NCBI GenBank assembly: GCA_015056145.1
Contig: SVGY01000007.1
Span: 1 to 64,000 of the forward strand
Reading direction: 5' to 3'
DNA length: 64,000 nt
From: Clostridiales bacterium
GTDB lineage: Bacteria > Bacillota > Clostridia > Christensenellales > Aristaeellaceae
In this document: piece by piece, positions 22,660 through 32,000 of the stretch
Numbering within the stretch: the stretch's first letter is position 1
Layout of the letters: every line of letters begins with the position of its first letter
Made by a program: the position numbers and the translations under genes
The notes under the pieces: generated by a model
The model's database searches: none
What the model was told of the DNA's origin: nothing
Seen by the model: only the letters and a program-made list of their open reading frames with translations

Positions 22660-24534
22660 TTACTTTTCCAGAACCAAGGCAAAGCCGCCGTTTACGCTCA
22701 GGGGAATGGTGATGCTGTCGCCCTTCTTCACCTTGAAGGTGCTGATTTTCATGGCGTGCATGTCATGCTGGTGATGTGCGGGTCGCTGGCTCATGTTCTC
22801 CAGTGCTGTCACCATAGCCGCATCGGGAGCAGGCAGGGCGCCTTCCGCCACATCAAAGGGCCGCTCGTCGCTGAGATCATCGGCGTACAGGGTGGCGGAA
22901 TACTCTGCGCCTTCCTCGAGGAAATCGAAGGTGAGAGCACTGTTGCGGGGCCGCCGTGCACAGATTCCGGCTACATACCACTCATCTGCCTTTCTGCGGG
23001 CCATGGTTACAAAGGAGCCGGGCCAGGCTTCCAGCACCCGGGTTTCATCCCAGGCGGCAGGTACCTTGCTCAGGAAGGGCCTTGCGGGATGGTTCAGCAC
23101 CACTTCCGCTCCTTCGCCGATATGCAGGATGTAGCTGGTGAAAATGACGGTCAGCGCCGTCTGGTGGGCATCGGTGGTGCCGGTAAGGTAGGTGTTGTAG
23201 CATACCGGGGTGTAGTCCATGGGGCCCATGGCGTTGCGGGTGAAAGGCAGCGTGCAGTTGTGGGCTGCATCAGGGCCGCCGGGCAGGAATGTGGAGAAGT
23301 TTTGCAGGTATTCGCCGCCCATAACCGCTTCCCGGGTCATCACATGGGGCCATGTGCGGCTTTCGCCTGCGGGTTTCATGCAGCCGTGGAAATTCAGCAT
23401 CAGCTTATGCTTGGCGGCGATTTCAGCCAGATAGTCATACTGCTTTACCCGGTGTGCGCCATCGCTTTCAAAGAAGTCGATCTTTACGCCTACTACACCC
23501 CAGCTTGCCCACAGGCTCAGCTTTTCTTCGGCGATTTCCGGCGAGCGGATGGCGGCGCTGTGCTCCCAGATCCAGATCTTTACGCCTTTGGATTCGGCGT
23601 ATTTTACCAGGTCGGGGATATCCACCGTGCCGGGCCAGCCGCCATCGGCCAGATAGTAATCAAAGCCCATAGCGGCTGCATAATCCACATATTCTTTGCA
23701 GCGTTTGGGATCCTTGGTGGAATCGTTTTCCGTCATCCAGCTCCAGGCGGAAGTGCCGGGGCGGATAAAGGAAGGATCCTCCACAATGGAGGGCGGGTTC
23801 AGGTTTTCCAGAGTGTTGGAGGTGGCGATATCGTTCAGATCGCCGCAGAGCACCACACGCCAGGGGGTCTTCAGCGGCAGGACGGTTTCCGTGGGGCCCA
23901 GTTGGTCGGGAGCCTGACGGAGCATCAGCGTCATGGGCGCATCGGCGGAGGAGCAGAGGGTGCTGCTGCCATAATCGCCGAATACGGCGGCCTCTGCATA
24001 GAGGGCCCAAAGCCCTGCGCCGCAATCCACCAGAACGGGGAAGGCCAGATTGTTCTGAGCCATGTCGCAGGCAGGGATGGGGTGATAGTGATCCTCGTAG
24101 GAGAAAACGTACTTCATTCCATATACCTGTCCGGCGGTTTTTGGAATGGCAAAGCCGGTATTTTCACGGGTTACGGCACATTTTCCTTCGCCCTCCACCA
24201 GCAATCGCAGGGCTGCGCCGTCGTCATAGGCTCGGGCTTCCACGGTGAGTACGCCCTCTGCGTTCTTCCATTGAAGGGTCAGCGTGTTGGCATGGTTGCG
24301 GCAGGAGCTTTTCTTGAAGGCGGGAATCTGATAGGTTTCATCGATGATTCCCCGGTTTTCCCCGGCAAAGGAAAAGCCGTCCACAAGGCTGCGATGCTCA
24401 AGGATGATCCCCAGCGGAGAATCCTCCGTGATGACAACGCCGTTCTTTTGAACATTCCAGAAGAGTTTGCCCTCTTTCAGGGCGATTTGAAGCTGCACAT
24501 GACCGCTGGGCGAGTGCACAGAAAAACGGGACAT
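22660..24534 (-). CDS. Glycoside hydrolase family 97 (alpha-galactosidase/alpha-glucosidase)
   Basis: The protein (624 aa) has an N-terminal super-beta-sandwich (MSRFSVHSPSGHVQLQIALK onward), a (beta/alpha)8 core and a C-terminal beta domain. Core motifs are YYLADGGWPG, KIWIWEHS, VVGVKIDFFESDG, NFHGCMKPAG and REAVMGGEYLQN. Asp353 in VKIDFFESD is at the place of the nucleophile of retaining GH97 enzymes, which suggests an alpha-galactosidase-like mechanism. Glu in MGGEY is the likely acid/base. No signal peptide is seen from the ATG at 24534 (GGGAGG, 8-base gap). GH97 is best known from Bacteroidetes. Confidence 0.88.
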   Translation of the reverse strand: MSRFSVHSPSGHVQLQIALKEGKLFWNVQKNGVVITEDSPLGIILEHRSLVDGFSFAGENRGIIDETYQIPAFKKSSCRNHANTLTLQWKNAEGVLTVEARAYDDGAALRLLVEGEGKCAVTRENTGFAIPKTAGQVYGMKYVFSYEDHYHPIPACDMAQNNLAFPVLVDCGAGLWALYAEAAVFGDYGSSTLCSSADAPMTLMLRQAPDQLGPTETVLPLKTPWRVVLCGDLNDIATSNTLENLNPPSIVEDPSFIRPGTSAWSWMTENDSTKDPKRCKEYVDYAAAMGFDYYLADGGWPGTVDIPDLVKYAESKGVKIWIWEHSAAIRSPEIAEEKLSLWASWGVVGVKIDFFESDGAHRVKQYDYLAEIAAKHKLMLNFHGCMKPAGESRTWPHVMTREAVMGGEYLQNFSTFLPGGPDAAHNCTLPFTRNAMGPMDYTPVCYNTYLTGTTDAHQTALTVIFTSYILHIGEGAEVVLNHPARPFLSKVPAAWDETRVLEAWPGSFVTMARRKADEWYVAGICARRPRNSALTFDFLEEGAEYSATLYADDLSDERPFDVAEGALPAPDAAMVTALENMSQRPAHHQHDMHAMKISTFKVKKGDSITIPLSVNGGFALVLEK

Positions 24535-24781
24535 ATTCCGGGCCTCCCTTTGTGGTTTTTGTTGATGTGGGTATAGAGTAGCATATTTTGCCAAAGAAGA
24601 CAACGGCACCGGATGAAAATGCCCTGAAAAAACCATAGCGCAGTATACGCCATGGATGTAATGCAGAAAAAATACTGATTTTGTGCCTTTATATTACCAT
24701 ATTTTGAGGAATTATTCAAGTCTTGTAATGTTTGCAGCGTGGGTGTATTAAGAATTGTAAGCAAAAAGGAGGTCATGATTT

Positions 24782-25141
24782 ATGGAAGGAAAAACAGCTG
24801 GAATGATGCGGCGCTTCAGGGAACTGGGAGGGGAGGAAAGGTATCGGCAATTCAGAAAACAGCTGGCCAATGAGATAAACGCTCTGGAGATTCCGGGCGT
24901 GCCTGAAGTGGATATCCTGGAAGAGATGCAGGGGAGCGACATTCCCCGGGAATATGCACTGTGCTGCGGAGAAAAGTACAGCCTGCTTAGAAAAGACGGG
25001 GAATATTTCGGGGCCCGTGTAACGGGCGGTTTCGATGGAATGAGCCAGTATTTGCTCCTGGCGGGGATGGATTTCCTTCTGGTGGCAGAGCTTGGCCCGG
25101 CGGGCACGCTTCCTGAACTGATGCTGTGGAAAAGACGCTGA
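24782..25141 (+). CDS. Conserved-looking small protein, unknown function
   Basis: Cytoplasmic protein of 119 aa with an excellent ribosome binding site (AAAGGAGG). The N-terminal half is helical and charged (MMRRFRELGGEERYRQFRKQ). The C-terminal half is hydrophobic and ends in LMLWKRR. No motif recognised. Confidence 0.65.
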   Translation: MEGKTAGMMRRFRELGGEERYRQFRKQLANEINALEIPGVPEVDILEEMQGSDIPREYALCCGEKYSLLRKDGEYFGARVTGGFDGMSQYLLLAGMDFLLVAELGPAGTLPELMLWKRR

Positions 25142-25150
25142 ACAGAAAGA

Positions 25151-25181
25151 TGCCCCGGGAATGCTGACAATTCCCGGGGCA
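25151..25181. terminator. Hairpin between convergent genes
   Basis: GCCCCGGGAAT / ATTCCCGGGGC with a short loop between the 119-aa gene and deoD. There is no strong T-run, so termination strength is uncertain. Confidence 0.5.
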
Positions 25182-25193
25182 AGATCACGCTGA

Positions 25194-25910
25194 TCAATCC
25201 TCCACCCGGAGGGCCACTTCCAGCGCCACCTCGATCATATTGCGCAGAGTGGTCTGGCGTTCTTCGGGACTCATGCAGCGGCTGTCGTCGCCGATGATGT
25301 CCGATACGGTAAGGATACCCAGCGCACGTTTGTGGGCATAGGCGGCGTTCATGTACAGGGCGGAGCACTCCATTTCCACGCCCAGCACGCCCATGGAAAG
25401 CCATTTGTCAAAGGCCTCCGGATTGGCACGGTAGAAGCAGTCGCTGGCAAGGATGTTGCCCACACGCACGTTCAGCTTCTTTTCTTCGGCCACCTTGTCC
25501 GCCAGTTTCAAAAGGCCGTAATCGCAGATGGGGGCGAAGGTTCCGGGCAGATTGTACTGGGCAGCATAGTTGCTGTCGGTGCAGGCGCCCTGGGCGAAGA
25601 TCACGTCGCCCAGCTGCAGCGTGGTATCCAGGCCGCCGATAGAGCCTACCCGGATGATATTATCCACATCGTAGAAATTGAAAAGCTCGTAGGTGTAAAT
25701 GCCAATGGACGGAATGCCCATGCCGTGGCCCATGACGGATACCTTCTTGCCCTTGTAGGTGCCGGTGTAGCCCAGCATGCCCCGGGTCTCGTTGAAGCAT
25801 ACAGCATCGGTAAGGAAGTTTTCTGCGATCCATTTGGCCCTGAGCGGGTCGCCGGGCATCAGGACGGTTTTTGCGATCTGGCCCTTTTCGGCGGTGTTGT
25901 GTGGCGTCAT
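25194..25910 (-). CDS. deoD: Purine-nucleoside phosphorylase, DeoD type
   Basis: The protein (238 aa) is the full length for the hexameric family. It splits purine (deoxy)ribonucleosides with phosphate into base and sugar-1-phosphate for salvage. Motifs: VLMPGDPLRAKWIAE, RGMLGYTGTYKG, VMGHGMGIPSIGIYTYEL, RVGSIGG, VLGVEMECSALY and LTVSDII. GGAGG precedes the start. It is divergent from purR across a region with PurBox-like sites, so purine control is plausible. Confidence 0.95.
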   Translation of the reverse strand: MTPHNTAEKGQIAKTVLMPGDPLRAKWIAENFLTDAVCFNETRGMLGYTGTYKGKKVSVMGHGMGIPSIGIYTYELFNFYDVDNIIRVGSIGGLDTTLQLGDVIFAQGACTDSNYAAQYNLPGTFAPICDYGLLKLADKVAEEKKLNVRVGNILASDCFYRANPEAFDKWLSMGVLGVEMECSALYMNAAYAHKRALGILTVSDIIGDDSRCMSPEERQTTLRNMIEVALEVALRVED

Positions 25911-26000
25911 GATTGATCCCTCCTGTATATATGTGCCGGAGCAGCCGGCCTTTGTTTCATGCCTATATCATAGCAGGAAAAAGGGAAAAAATCCATGGGT

Positions 26001-26047
26001 ATTTTTCCGAACGTTCGTTACAATTTTTCGTGGTAATATTCGACATA
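26001..26047. promoter_or_regulatory. Putative PurR box pair between deoD and purR
   Basis: TTTTTCCGAACGTT (from 26003) matches the PurBox core. An inverted, weaker site (CGAATATT on the minus strand, 26042-26035) lies with its centre about 30 bases away, as in known PurR operators. Autoregulation of purR is likely; an effect on deoD is possible. Confidence 0.5.
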
Positions 26048-26099
26048 ATGTGGTATACTATAAAAGTTCATGATTCAAGATTGCAAGGAGGCGAGCGCC

Positions 26100-26933
26100 A
26101 TGGACAAGATCAAACGCAATGAGCGCATGGCGGCGCTGACCAAATGGCTTACGGAATCCCCCAACAGGATCTTTACCCTGTCCCATTTCTGTGAGCAGTT
26201 TGGTTCGGCCAAATCCACCCTCAGCGAGGATATCGATATCCTGCGCAGAACCTTTGAAACCTTCGGCCTTGGCAAGCTGGAAACCGTTACCGGTGCAGCG
26301 GGCGGGGTACGCTATCGCCCTTCCATCAGCCCGGAGGATACAGTCGCTTTTCTCAGCGGGCTGGCCGGGGAGCTTTCCACCCCCAGCCGCTTTCTGCCCG
26401 GCGGATTTCTGTATCTGGGCGATATACTGAGCATGCATGATATCGTTACCAAAATGGGAACCATTATTGCAGAGCAGTTTTATGATGCAGAGCCGGATTT
26501 TGTCCTCACCATGGAAACCAAAGGCATCCCGGTGGCGCTGATGGCGTCCCATGCGCTGGGCGTGCCGCTGGTTATCGCCCGGCATTCCAGCAAGGTGTAC
26601 GAAGGCTCTGCAGTGCATATCAACTATGTTTCCGGCACCGACAAGCACATCGATACCATGAGCCTGAGCCGCCGTGCGGTGAAGCCTGGGCAGAAGGCCC
26701 TTATTGTGGATGATTTTGTGAAGGCCGGCGGCACCGCCAAGGGTATGTGCGACCTGATGACGGAGTTTGAGGTGGAAGTGGTGGGCACTGCCTTTGTGGT
26801 GGCCACGGAAAATCCGGTGAAAAAGTGCATCAGCGGAGAGAAAGCCTTGCTGACCATGAATGTGGATGCGGATGATCCGGGCACCCTCAGCCTGAGACCT
26901 TCGGACTGGGTAATGGAAATGGTGGATAAATAA
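26100..26933 (+). CDS. purR: Pur operon repressor
   Basis: The protein (277 aa) has an N-terminal winged helix (residues ~5-75, including LSHFCEQFGSAKSTLSEDID). A phosphoribosyltransferase-like domain carries the PRPP-binding loop ALIVDDFVKAGGTAKGM (~200-216). It represses purine synthesis genes and is released by PRPP. AAGGAGG lies 8 bases before the ATG at 26100. It is followed by the GlmU-like gene, the order common in Firmicutes. Confidence 0.95.
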   Translation: MDKIKRNERMAALTKWLTESPNRIFTLSHFCEQFGSAKSTLSEDIDILRRTFETFGLGKLETVTGAAGGVRYRPSISPEDTVAFLSGLAGELSTPSRFLPGGFLYLGDILSMHDIVTKMGTIIAEQFYDAEPDFVLTMETKGIPVALMASHALGVPLVIARHSSKVYEGSAVHINYVSGTDKHIDTMSLSRRAVKPGQKALIVDDFVKAGGTAKGMCDLMTEFEVEVVGTAFVVATENPVKKCISGEKALLTMNVDADDPGTLSLRPSDWVMEMVDK

Positions 26934-26967
26934 GCCTGTTGCACAAGCGTATAAAGGAGTGTAGGCA

Positions 26968-28092
26968 ATGAAGTATGCATGGATTACCGAGGCGGGCAAG
27001 TTTGCCCACAGCATGAACCTGCTGGGAAAGCCCTGCCGTTATTATGTGGAGAAAACCCTGAAAAACATCGGCTTTGATCTGATGGAAACCCCTGCTTCTT
27101 TTGAGGTGAAGGGAGCGGACATGGTGGTTGCCATCCGGGAGGATGCAGTGTGCATGGACGGCGAGTTTCTGACTGACCTGTTGACGGAAGCAGACGCCAT
27201 CCCCTTCCTTGTGCCGGATCTGGAAGAGGGAAAGCCCCTGGCTTTCCTGATGAACGGCAATGTGTTCAACAAGCTGATCAAGGGCAAGGATGCATTGCCC
27301 GCACTGGATTGCCTGATGGAGGATGTGAAGAAGGCTGGATTCTCTGTCCATACCATGGGCGAGGATGAGGTGGATCTGGAGTGTATGCCGATCACCGATG
27401 GCAACACATATCAGTTTGCTTTCACCGCCGTCAATGATGAAAACATCGGCCGTCACATGGAAAACGGCGTGGTGTTCCTTAATGCAGACAACACCATCGT
27501 AGAACCCGATGTGGAAATCGGTGAGGGCACCATCGTTTATCCCGGCAATATCCTGCAGGGCAATACCCGCATTGGTCAGGGCTGCACCCTCTACCCCAAC
27601 AACCGCATGAACAATGCGGTGGTGGGCGACTATGTGACCGTGGAAAGCAGCATTCTGCTGGATTGCTCCGTGGGCGAGCGCACCACAGTGGGTCCTTACG
27701 CTTATCTGCGGCCCAAGGCCAATATCGGCAACGGCTGCCGTATTGGCGATTTTGTGGAGATCAAGAATTCCAACATTGATGACGGCACCAAGGTGAGCCA
27801 TCTGGCCTATGTGGGCGACAGCGACCTGGGCAAGGGCATCAACGTCAGCTGCGGTGTTGTGTTCAGCAATTACGACGGAAAGACCAAGAACCGCTGCGTA
27901 GTGGAGGATAATGCGTTCCTTGGCTGCAACTGTAACCTGGTGGCCCCGGTGCATGTGGGAAGGAATGCGTATCTGGCAGCAGGTTCCACTGTAGTGGAAA
28001 ATGTGCCGGAAGATGCACTGCTGATCGCCAGGGCCCGGGGAACCATCAAGGATGGCTGGGTCAAGCGGCGCAAGGAAGCTGGAAAGCTTTGA
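26968..28092 (+). CDS. GlmU-like N-acetyltransferase lacking a recognisable pyrophosphorylase domain
   Basis: The protein (374 aa) is shorter than bifunctional GlmU (~450). Residues ~150-370 form the left-handed beta-helix acetyltransferase of GlmU: RPKANIGNGCRIGDFVEIKN, SHLAYVGDSDLG with the catalytic His, and CGVVFSNYDGKTK. Residues 1-150 do not contain the LAAGxGTRM nucleotide-binding loop; they read YAWITEAGKFAHSMNLLGKP and resemble a worn nucleotidyltransferase. It should acetylate glucosamine-1-phosphate for cell-wall synthesis. A separate uridylyltransferase would be needed. It follows purR and precedes pth, as glmU does in Firmicutes. Confidence 0.8.
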   Translation: MKYAWITEAGKFAHSMNLLGKPCRYYVEKTLKNIGFDLMETPASFEVKGADMVVAIREDAVCMDGEFLTDLLTEADAIPFLVPDLEEGKPLAFLMNGNVFNKLIKGKDALPALDCLMEDVKKAGFSVHTMGEDEVDLECMPITDGNTYQFAFTAVNDENIGRHMENGVVFLNADNTIVEPDVEIGEGTIVYPGNILQGNTRIGQGCTLYPNNRMNNAVVGDYVTVESSILLDCSVGERTTVGPYAYLRPKANIGNGCRIGDFVEIKNSNIDDGTKVSHLAYVGDSDLGKGINVSCGVVFSNYDGKTKNRCVVEDNAFLGCNCNLVAPVHVGRNAYLAAGSTVVENVPEDALLIARARGTIKDGWVKRRKEAGKL

Positions 28093-28101
28093 TTTTTGAA
28101 G

Positions 28102-28133
28102 ACCTGCTGCACGGGTGTGCGGCAGGTTTTTTG
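28102..28133 (+). terminator. Terminator after the GlmU-like gene
   Basis: ACCTGCTGCAC / GTGCGGCAGGT around GGGT, followed by TTTTTT. Confidence 0.85.
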
Positions 28134-28320
28134 ATATATGCGTTTTGTAAGGCCGCTGGCATGTGGAGGGCGGGTTGGCTGTTGCTGTGTTTGCCCGGCA
28201 ACTTGCATCCCGCCGCATTTCATGCTACAATAGCAAAGCTTCAGCGGGGGTGGCCTTGAGCCATCTCCGCCAAACGTGTTTTCCATGAAATTGTCGCTAT
28301 TTCCCGAAAGGAGAGGCATT

Positions 28321-29001
28321 ATGTACTTGATTGTTGGGCTTGGCAACCCGGGGCAGCAGTATGCCCATACCCGCCACAACGTGGGCTTTGACGTGATGGA
28401 AAAGCTGGCCGGAAAGCTGCAAGTGACCATTGGCCGGGAAAAGGATTATTCCACCATCGGGGAAACCTTTTTTGCAGGGCAGAAGGTGATTCTGGCGCTT
28501 CCGCAGACCTATATGAACCTTAGCGGCCTTGCGGTAAAGGAATTGATGGATTACTACAAGATCCCCCCGGAAAACCTTTGCGTGATCTATGATGATATCG
28601 ACCTTGCCCAGGGGGCGCTGCGCATCCGGGCATCCGGCAGCGCAGGCACCCATAACGGCATGCGTTCCATCGTGGGTGAGACCGGGCTGGAGGATTTTCC
28701 CCGTATCCGGGTGGGCGTGGGTCAGCGCGCACTGGGCTGGCAGCTGGCAGATTGGGTGCTGAGCCGCTATCAGACCCCCGAGGAACAGGAAGCAGCCGAC
28801 AAAGCCTATGATCTTGCGGCTGATGCAGTGCTGGAATATATCCAGAACGGTATTCAGAGCGCTATGACCAAGTACAATACGAAGAAGCCCAAAAAGGAAA
28901 AACCGAAAAAGCAGGAGGAAAGGCCGGCGGCGGATGAGACAAAGCAGCCGGAGGAAACCGCAGCGGCGGAGACGGATGCCCCTCAGACCCCTGCTCCCTG
29001 A
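28321..29001 (+). CDS. pth: Peptidyl-tRNA hydrolase
   Basis: The protein (226 aa) frees tRNA from stalled peptidyl-tRNA. Motifs: LIVGLGNPGQQYAHTRHNVG (catalytic His), PQTYMNLSG, VIYDDIDLAQGALRIR and GSAGTHNGMRSI. The usual ~185-residue enzyme is followed by a ~40-residue tail rich in Lys, Glu, Pro and Ala, which is unusual. AAAGGAGAGG precedes the ATG at 28321. It is followed 46 bases later by mfd, a conserved pair. Confidence 0.96.
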   Translation: MYLIVGLGNPGQQYAHTRHNVGFDVMEKLAGKLQVTIGREKDYSTIGETFFAGQKVILALPQTYMNLSGLAVKELMDYYKIPPENLCVIYDDIDLAQGALRIRASGSAGTHNGMRSIVGETGLEDFPRIRVGVGQRALGWQLADWVLSRYQTPEEQEAADKAYDLAADAVLEYIQNGIQSAMTKYNTKKPKKEKPKKQEERPAADETKQPEETAAAETDAPQTPAP

Positions 29002-29047
29002 AATCATCCGTGCTTTATGACCATGAAATGAAGAAAAGGAGTCATCC

Positions 29048-32000
29048 ATGAACGAAGGTCTTTTCAGCGCCTACGAAAGCCAGGAGGAATGGAAAAAACT
29101 GCTCAGCCTCGTCAACGCCCCGGGCTGCACCGCTCTTTCCGATGTTGCGGAAGGGGAACGGCCCTTTTTGGCTGCTGCCCTGAACCGCCGTACCGGACGG
29201 CCGGTGGTGTTGGTTTGCCCCACGGAACTGGCTGCTCAGCGTTACGCTCAGGATATTTTCCGGCTTACAGGCCGGGAGTGCGGAGTGTTGCCGCCACGGG
29301 ATATCCAGTTCAGCCGTGCCGCTTCCAGCCGGGAGAGTACATGGCAGCGCATCCGCACCCTTGACCGGCTGTGCAGCCGGGATGTGGGCATTTTGTGCCT
29401 GAGTCTGGAAAGCCTGCTGGACCGGTGCGTCAGCCCGAAACGCTTTCGGGAAAGCTGTTTGGAGCTGTCCGAAGGACTGTCGCTTTCGCCGGAAGAGCTG
29501 ATGGAAAGGCTGATGATGAGCGGCTATGAGCGGGTCAGCATGGTGGAAGGCTGCGGTCAGTGCGCTATGCGTGGCTCCATTGTGGATGTGTTTCCGCCCA
29601 ACGAGACACATGCCCTCAGAATCGAATATTTCGATATTGAGATCGACTCTATCCGCCGGTTTGACCCCATCAGTCAGCGCAGCATCGACCGGGTGAAGAG
29701 CGCCTGCCTGGCGCCCGCCACGGAGTGCCTCATCACCGACCGGGAGCAGGCAGCAGAACGCCTCCGGGAGGCCATTGAGGAGGGCTGTGCCGCAAATGCT
29801 CCGGAAGAAACGTTTTCCCTTCTGCCCGAACTCAGCCAGATTCCCGCAGGGGAAGAAGACGACGAGCTGCTTCCTTCGCTGGAAAGCTTCTTTGTTACAC
29901 TGGATGCTATGGAACTGGCAGAGGATATGCTCAATGGCAAGGTGGCACCTCAGCCCGAAGACGCAGCGCCTGCAAAAACCATTAAGGAAAGCCGCAGCAC
30001 AGCGGAATACAAGCGCCATCTGGATGACGTGGACAGGGTGCTGGCAGGTCATACCATCCGAACGGCTCCCATGTGGATGAATGTGCTTTGCGAAGAAACC
30101 GTCACCGCTCTTGAGTATCTGGATCGGCCCATTGTGCTGTGCGAGCGGCCGGATCAGTATGCGGGCATCCTCAAAACCCTGACGGAAGAATTCAACGAAA
30201 CCTTTGAAGAAGCACGTCTCAGGGGTGATGCTTTCCAAAAACAGCTGGAGCTGCGCTTTGATTATGACAGCCTGCTGGCGGACTGGCAGCAGCGCCCCGC
30301 CGTTATCCTCACCGACCTGATGAAGGGCATGGGGCGAATGAAGCCCACGGAGGTCATTACATTCGGCTCCAAAACGCCCATGCCTTACCAGAACCAGATT
30401 GGGGCGCTGTGCAAGGATATCGCCCAGTGGAAGGAGCAGAACTGCGCCATCATCCTGCTGACCGGCGGTGAAAACCGTGGCCAGCGCCTTAAGCGTGCGC
30501 TGGAGGAAAATGGCATTGCTTCCGTATATTGCGATACGCTGGACGGCAATATCATCCTCCGGGAAGTGATTTTGCTGCCGGTAAGCTATTCCAAGGGTTT
30601 TTTGCATCCGGAGGCGCATCTGTGCGTTGTCAGCGATACGGATATCTTCGGCTCTGCATACCATCGTGCCAAGAAAAAACAGAATGCTGGCGAGCGCATC
30701 GCCAGCTTTACCGACCTGAAAACCGGCGACTATGTGGTGCACGAGCTTCACGGCGTGGGTATATATCAGGGCGTAATGCAAATGACGGACTCCGGCGTGA
30801 AGCGGGATTATCTGGTAATCCACTACGCTGGCAACGATAAGCTCTATGTGCCTGCAGATCAGTTTGACCGGGTGCAGAAGTTCATTGGCGCAGAGCATAC
30901 GCTGCCCAAGCTGAACCGCATCGGAGGCGGCGAGTGGGAACGCCAGAAGAGCAAAGTGAAGGCGGGACTTAAGAAGCTGGCCTTTGACCTGGTGGAACTC
31001 TACGCCCGCCGGGCCAAAACACCCGGCTATGCCTTCAGCCCGGACAACCCCTGGCGGCAGGAATTTGAAGATGCCTTCCCTTACGAGCTTACCGCCGATC
31101 AGGCTCAATCCATCGCCCAGATCGAGGCGGATATGGAAAGCCCTCACAACATGGACCGCCTGCTTTGTGGCGACGTGGGCTATGGCAAAACCGAGGTGGC
31201 TCTCCGGGCGGCATTCAAGGCCGTGGTGGAAGGCAAGCAGGTGGCCATCCTGGCCCCGACTACCATTTTGGTGCAGCAGCACTTTAATACCATCAAGAAA
31301 CGCTTTTCCGGTTTCCCTGCAAGGATGGATATGCTCTGCCGCTTCCGCACCGCCGCCGAACAGAAAAAAATCCTGGAAGAACTCAAAGAGGGCGAGCTGG
31401 ATATCATTATCGGCACCCATCGCTTGCTGGGCAAGGATGTGAAATTCAAGGATCTTGGCCTGCTTATTGTGGACGAGGAGCAGCGTTTTGGCGTCAGCCA
31501 CAAGGAAAGCATCAAGAACATGAAGGAAAAGGTGGACGTGCTTACCCTTTCCGCCACGCCCATTCCCCGTACCCTGCACATGAGCATGGTGGGCATCCGT
31601 GATATGAGCCTCTTGGAAACGCCGCCGGAAGAACGCCTGCCGGTAAAAACCTATGTGATGGAGTACAATGACGGCATCATCCGTGAGGCCATCCGCCGGG
31701 AGATGCAGCGCAACGGACAGGTGTACTTCCTCTACAACCGGGTGCGTTCCATCGAGCAGATGCGTCAGCGGCTTAAGGCCCTTGTACCGGAAGCCCGCAT
31801 CGGTATAGCCCATGGGCAGATGAGGGAAAATGCGCTGGAGGATGTAATGCTGGACTTCTACGCCGGGGCATATGATGTGCTGCTGTGTACCACCATTGTG
31901 GAAAGCGGCCTGGACGTGCCCGAGGCCAACACCCTCATTGTGTTTGATGCAGATCATTTCGGCCTGAGCCAGCTGTACCAGATCCGTGGCCGGGTAGGCC

